Shown: positions 61,001-64,000 of the stretch, in pieces
Numbering within the stretch: position 1 is the stretch's first letter
How the letters are laid out: each line of letters starts with the position of its first letter
From: Spisula solida
Taxonomy: Eukaryota; Mollusca; Bivalvia; Venerida; Mactridae
DNA: 64,000 nt
Assembly (NCBI GenBank): GCA_947247005.1
Contig: OX365955.1
Location: forward strand, 630,001-694,000
Direction: 5' to 3'
Notes under the pieces: generated by a model
Seen by the model: only the letters and a program-made list of their open reading frames with translations
Told to the model about the DNA's origin: nothing
Database searches by the model: none
Program-made: the position numbers and the translations under genes

Positions 61001-61542
61001 AGAGCTAAGGTTACTAGGGAAATTCTAGAATGGAAATTATGTGTTATTGTATTACATAGAGATGGCAACGAGTACTAAAATTGGTTCTCGTTCATTGTTC
61101 ATTGCTCAAGAGTTATAGTTCATTTATATATGTGTGAGAACGCTTGACATTTTGATGTAATATTTTATCTATTTCGGTATGGATTGTCACACCAAATAAA
61201 CAATAACTGCCAATTAAAAATCGATGACACTTACTCGGATTAATGTCAACAAAAGAACCCCAAAGCTACGTGTCAACAAACTAACAGACGATGATTGGCA
61301 GGTACTTGAAATATACCCATGTCTATGTGTTTTGATTATGCTTGCTATTAGCAACCTCATGGCGGCGATAAAATGATTGATGACACGTTGTTGAGTGTAA
61401 TTTTAGTTGACAGGATTAACTTTTTGACTTCATTGACTACATTGAATTCATGTAAGACATTTACACATATTGACTTTATGTTTGTATATTTACAGATTCA
61501 TCTAAAAGATCTACTAATCCAAGAAAGTCACCAGCCAAGAAG
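48999..61542 (+). CDS. Unrecognised gene with split Cys motif and coiled coil (8 exons, 3' incomplete)
   Basis: Eight plus-strand exons with consensus junctions join in phase into 228 residues. The N-terminus is MITLCCKCLNIKLHV (Cys 5, 6 and 8) and residues 71-77 read FRCLNCG (Cys 73 and 76), so the two pairs may jointly bind zinc. GYLVHRRKVGNYLLFRCLNC and the following AYSMHINGAP look like a compact beta-rich domain. Residues about 138-195 are predicted by eye to be coiled coil (IQKQLADFIIQEEAEMEDRI, YEESQKQVFHELQTKLKEDK). The last exon is basic and Ser-rich (SSKRSTNPRKSPAKK). I do not recognise the family. A non-coding first exon upstream is likely, because the ATG follows directly on an acceptor. 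The stop codon was not placed with confidence. Confidence 0.8.
49235..49870 (+). repeat. 'ggggcata' dispersed repeat hosting a MITE
   Basis: It resembles 3480-3830: GGTTCAATAAATGCTTATGC ... AGATGCCGGGGCATA. The host sequence is interrupted at CTAAGTCAAT by the MITE at 49304-49641 and resumes exactly after it. Confidence 0.75.
49304..49641. mobile_element. TA-duplicating MITE, CTGTAAAATCAT family
   Basis: The ends are CTGTAAAATCATTTAAT and ATTAAATATTTTACAG, with TA on both sides. The uninterrupted host at 3560-3575 proves the insertion boundary. No coding capacity is seen. Confidence 0.82.
50991..51916 (+). repeat. AGGTCA-type element, second subfamily, full copy
   Basis: TTTTAGCTCATCTGCCACAA to CCCCAGGATCTATGGTCCTC. 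Units of about 150 bp contain AAACTAGGTCAAAAGGTCAA; the direct repeats here are AGGTCAnnAGGTCA variants with AA as spacer. Confidence 0.88.
52700..52885 (-). repeat. CCAAT-family minisatellite M7
   Basis: Four units of AACACACCTTCTGACATAGT then TAGCTCTCATTGGTCAATAT run up to the acceptor of exon b of the unrecognised gene. Confidence 0.92.
52891..52973 (+). CDS. Unrecognised gene exon b
   Basis: The exon runs from ATTATTTCAG to CAG|GTATGT, phase 1 to 0, and encodes LTSDYIPTGFFPSGETEVEL then EPQGIHQ. Minisatellite arrays flank it on both sides. The upstream pyrimidine tract (ACACACCTTCTGTCATT) is part of a repeat unit. Confidence 0.78.
52985..53820 (-). repeat. CCAAT-family minisatellite M8, about 20 units
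   Basis: 41-bp units alternate between a CTCCTGGTATAGTGAGC and a CATCTGGCATTGTGAGC type, with GATCAATATT replacing GGTCAATATT. It starts within 15 bases of the donor of exon b. Confidence 0.95.
54040..54770 (+). repeat. Interspersed element with about 175-bp units
   Basis: Nearly four copies of a unit with TTCTCCTACAGTTTTTGCAG and CCCCAACATGTAGATGTGCA. TCCGTCAGTCTGTCTGTCTG lies at one end. Confidence 0.85.
54999..55127 (+). CDS. Unrecognised gene exon c, CxxC motif
   Basis: CACATTTCAG opens 43 complete codons ending at CTG|GTAACT. It encodes EHGYLVHRRKVGNYLLFRCL followed by NCGIDAYSMHINGAPIIASN. The CLNC pair echoes the CKCLN motif of the first coding exon and suggests a bipartite zinc site. 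Confidence 0.85.
55961..56066 (+). CDS. Unrecognised gene exon d
   Basis: TATATTACAG opens an exon that encodes SDPAIVERLEHSADFSTLFN and MVLQNKDTQFLGSMP. It ends at G|GTAAGG in phase 1. The amphipathic pattern suggests helices. A short minisatellite array follows within 25 bases. Confidence 0.85.
56090..56230 (-). repeat. CCAAT-family minisatellite M9
   Basis: Three units (CTCTCATTGGTCAATATTGA) follow within 25 bases of the donor of exon d of the unrecognised gene. Confidence 0.9.
56700..57239 (+). repeat. AGGTCA-rich interspersed element, copy V4
   Basis: It is 5'-truncated (starts TGACAGAGTGAGCTTTGGTG) but has the complete right end GGCCCTTTGGGCCCTCTTGT. Confidence 0.9.
57290..57705 (-). 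repeat. Dispersed palindromic repeat, copy 2
   Basis: Inverse relative of 27930-28290: GGCTCATTACATACAAATTT and GACTTGTATGTAATGAGCAC flank GACAAAAACAATATGACACT. A CpG-rich half (GTGCCGTAAAGCCGTGCCGT) is less decayed than in copy 1. Confidence 0.65.
58047..58155 (+). CDS. Unrecognised gene exon e, start of coiled coil
   Basis: After TGATTTTAG this exon encodes PNSATYETVQSTLNTIQKQL and ADFIIQEEAEMEDRI, ending AG|GTAGTT in phase 2. The last 19 or so exon bases and the donor are repeated about three more times downstream as a 40-bp tandem unit. Confidence 0.85.
58136..58300 (+). repeat. 40-bp tandem repeat made from an exon-intron junction
   Basis: Four units of GAAATGGAGGACAGGATCAG plus GTAGTTATGGGGGGCGGGGT. 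The first 20 bases of the first unit are coding (end of exon e) and the next six are the splice donor. Confidence 0.95.
58540..59390 (+). repeat. Diverged interspersed repeats
   Basis: 58540-58820 is of the 'ggggcata' type (GATGGGGATGCATATAGTGA). 58900-59385 is a diverged AGGTCA-type copy (GGTTACTAGGTCAAATTATT) with the CCCATATAGCCCTCTTG end. Confidence 0.6.
59859..59936 (+). CDS. Unrecognised gene exon f, coiled coil
   Basis: The exon lies between CTTTTACAG and AG|GTAAAG and keeps phase 2 at both ends. It encodes EYEESQKQVFHELQTKLKED and KKKMI, a charged helix. The donor GTAAAG is the first six bases of a 29-bp tandem array. Confidence 0.85.
59937..60175 (+). repeat. 29-bp tandem repeat beginning at a splice donor
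   Basis: Eight units of GTAAAGTGTTGGTACACGAA then ACATTTGGT. The first base is the first base of the intron after exon f, so each unit carries a copy of the donor hexamer GTAAAG. Confidence 0.96.
60649..60701 (+). CDS. Unrecognised gene exon g
   Basis: ATATTTTCAG opens 53 bases encoding LLLTSAQFDSAEETQRK, ending G|GTTAGT in phase 1. Confidence 0.8.
61496..61542 (+). CDS. Unrecognised gene exon h, basic Ser-rich segment
   Basis: TATTTACAG opens 47 bases encoding SSKRSTNPRKSPAKK, ending AAG|GTTTGT in phase 0. The donor is weaker than the others. A possible next exon at 62979-63009 would meet a stop after NLDNSKEL and is not annotated. Confidence 0.7.
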
Positions 61543-61659
61543 GTTTGTACTTTTCCTACGATTTTTAAGGACTAGCTCAAATTTCTCTTGTCTTACAGGG
61601 AATTGTATGTAGAGTCAAATTTACTATGACCACAACTTTAACTAATAAAATATTTGGTT

Positions 61660-62965
61660 TTATTTGTCAATATTAACACACGTTCAGGAATAGTGAGTTC
61701 TCATTGGTCATTATTAACACTCCTTCAGGAATAGTTCGTTCTCATTGGTAAATTTTAACACTCCTTCAGGAATAATAAATTCTCATTTGTCAATATTAAC
61801 GCTCCTTCAGGAATAATAAATTTTCATTGGTCAATATTAACACACCTTCAGTAATAGTGAATTCTCATTGGTAAATTTTAACACTCCTTCGGGCATAACG
61901 AGTTCTCATTGGTCAATATTCACACTCCTTCAGTAATAGTGAGTTCTCATTGGTCAATTTTTACACTCCTTCAGGCATAATGAGTTCTCATTGGTCAATA
62001 TTAACTAGGGTGGGCCGATACATCGAAATATCGATGCATTGCGATCCCGTGTGTTCCGATAGTATGGATCGATAGTAAAAGTCTCGATCCAATGACTATC
62101 GCTGATAGTTAGCCCAACTATTTATTATTAAATTAAAACAACTTCCGTTCTCGTTAATTTTTTTTTAAATAATCACACGTATCAAAACTGCTACAAAGGA
62201 CCGATGTCGCAATCGTTCTTCCATTGAACTTTAATTTTATTAATCTATTTCTGTCCAATTCATTTTAAATCATTTCCATAAATTGTAAATTACTATGTTG
62301 TACAACAAAGTGATATCTGACACAATGCAAATTTGCATTTACAAGTTAATCTCTTGATATCAAATCTTGGCAATAACTATTGCAATAGTGTCACAGTAGT
62401 TTTCAACAATACAATAGTATCGCAATAGTACTTTCAGTAATAGCAATAGTATTGCAATAGCCAAAAATGGACTCAATAGTCACCCCTAATGTTAACACAC
62501 CTTCAGAAATAATGAATTCTCATTGGTCAATATTAACACACCTTCAGAATAATGAATTTTCATTGGTCAATATTAACACACCTTCAGGAATAATGAATTT
62601 TCATTGGTCAATATTAACACACCTTCAGAAATAATGAATTCTCATTGGTCAATATTAACACACCTTCAGGAATAATGAATTTTCATTGGTCAATTTTAAC
62701 ACACCTTCAGGCATAAAGAATTCTCAATGGTCAATATTAACACACCTTCAGTAATTGTGAGTTCTCTTTGGTCAATTTTAACACCTTCTGGAATAATGAA
62801 TTCTCATTGGTCAATATTAACACACCTACCGGAATAGTTGGCCCTCATTGGTCAATATTAACACACATTCAGGAATATTGAATTCTCATTGGTCAATATT
62901 AACACACCTTGCTGAATAGTGGGTTCTTATTGGTCAATATTAACACACCTTAAGGAATATCTATG
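61660..62965 (-). repeat. CCAAT-family minisatellite M10, split by a hAT-like element
   Basis: Around twenty 41-bp units of AACACACCTTCAGGAATAAT then GAATTCTCATTGGTCAATAT. The array is interrupted at 62006-62488. Confidence 0.95.
62006..62488. mobile_element. hAT-like non-autonomous element, 483 bp
   Basis: The ends are TAGGGTGGGCCGATAC and GACTATTGAGTCC-type inverse (right end TAGTCACCCCTA). Flanks ATATTAAC (61998-62005) and ATGTTAAC (62489-62496) are an 8-base duplication with one mismatch. The interior has ATCGATAGTA and AATAGTATCGCAATAG words. Confidence 0.82.
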
Positions 62966-63096
62966 AGGCTAAATTTCTCAGAATCTAGACAATTCAAAGG
63001 AACTTTGAAAGGTAGGATTTTAGATATACCCTTTGTGATATGAAACATGTGTTTAGATTAGCGCTTTGTCATATATCCTTATGCACAGATTACTTT

Positions 63097-64000
63097 TTAG
63101 CTCACCTGTCACAAAGTGACAAGGTGAGCTTTTGTGATCGCTCTTCGTCCGTCGTCCGTCCGTCCGTCCGTCCACAATTGCTTGTGAACACACTAGAGGT
63201 CACAAATTTAGCCTAATCTTTATGAAACTTGGTCACAATGATCATCTCAACAAAATCTAGGCCAAGTTCGATATTGGGTCATCTGGGGTCAAAAACTAGG
63301 TCACTAGGTCAAATCATAGAAAAACCTTGTGAACACATTAGAGGTCACAATTTTGACTTAATCTTTATGAAACTTGATCACAATGATCATCTCTATAAAA
63401 TCTAGGTCAAGTTCGATATTGGGTCATCTGGGGTCAAAAACTAGGTCACTAGGTCAAATCATAGAAAAACCTTGTGAACACATTAGAGGTCACAATTTTG
63501 ACTTAATCTTTATGAAACTTGATCACAATGATCATCTCTATAAAATCTAGGTCAAGTTCGATATTGGGTCATCCGGGGTCATAAACTAGGTCACAAGGTC
63601 AAATCATAGATAAACCTTGTGTAGTCACTAGAGGTCACAATTTTGGTCTAATATTTATGAAACTTGGTCACAATGATCATCTCAACAGAATCTAGGTCAA
63701 GTTCGATATTGGGTCATCAGGGGTCAAAAACTAGGTCACAAGGTCAAATCATAGAAAAACCTTGTGTAGTCACTAGAGGTCACAATTTTGACCTAGTCTT
63801 TATGAAACTTGGTCACAATGATCATCTCAACAAAATCTAGGTCAAGTTCGATATTGGGTAATCTGGGGTCAAAAACTAGGTCACATGGTCAAATCATAGA
63901 TAAACCTTGTGTAGTCACTAGAGGTCACAATTTTGGTCTAATCTTTATGAGACTTGGTCACAATGATCATCGCAATAAAATCTAGGCCAAGTTCGATAAT
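63097..64000 (+). repeat. AGGTCA-rich interspersed element, copy V5, runs off the window
   Basis: TTAGCTCACCTGTCACAAAG begins the copy, followed by the stem partner and GTCCGTCGTCCGTCCGTCCG, then about six units of about 145 bp. The right end lies beyond the window. Confidence 0.93.

Noticed and set aside
62979..63009. Possible last exon of the unrecognised plus-strand gene
   Set aside because: After TTTCTCAG the phase-0 reading gives NLDNSKEL and a stop, but the following GTAGGA donor argues against a terminal exon; too little evidence.

Overview
This is eukaryotic, intron-rich, AT-rich genomic DNA. The repeat load points to a mollusc, most likely a bivalve: AGCTCACCTGTCAC-type interspersed elements, GACG/GACT microsatellite-tailed elements, tRNA-derived SINEs, non-LTR fragments and many non-autonomous DNA transposons. 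The species cannot be fixed from the window. Most open frames longer than 60 codons lie in repeats. The real coding content is short exons with consensus GT/AG junctions, assembled here by hand from reading frame, splice phase and protein similarity.

The left two thirds (about 1.5-44.5 kb, minus strand) is one gene, the harmonin orthologue (USH1C). Eleven exons joined in phase give a complete 521-residue protein: harmonin homology domain (HHD), PDZ1, PDZ2 and an acidic C-terminal tail. Two further exons (1521-1661 and 2649-2731) encode the coiled-coil region of a longer isoform that continues past the left edge. Two candidate alternative first exons sit in introns. One (31786-31824) would replace the extreme N-terminus. 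The other (23710-23801) starts MGCF, is followed by a basic stretch, and splices in phase to the PDZ1 exon. It would give a membrane-anchored isoform lacking the HHD. This last exon is the most interesting coding observation in the window.

The right third (about 49.0-61.5 kb, plus strand) holds at least eight phase-compatible exons of a second gene, divergent from harmonin. It encodes a 228-residue (incomplete) protein with a CCxC motif, a CxxC motif and a coiled coil. I do not recognise the family. The interval between the two coding starts (44.5-49.0 kb) is mostly a decayed minus-strand non-LTR retrotransposon, itself interrupted by two other repeats.

The rest is repeats. A 39-41 bp minisatellite family with a CCAAT/ATTGG core forms about ten arrays. 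In both genes the multi-copy arrays lie in the same orientation relative to transcription. Several tandem arrays begin exactly at, or within a few bases of, an exon boundary and carry copies of the splice site. DNA transposons with readable target duplications include three pogo/Tigger-like elements (TA), two hAT-like elements (8 bp), a Harbinger-like element (TTA) interrupted by another element, and a TA-duplicating MITE. Clear nests include hAT inside non-LTR inside a tandem-unit repeat (34.0-37.3 kb), and the AGGTCA-rich element both hosting and invading non-LTR elements.
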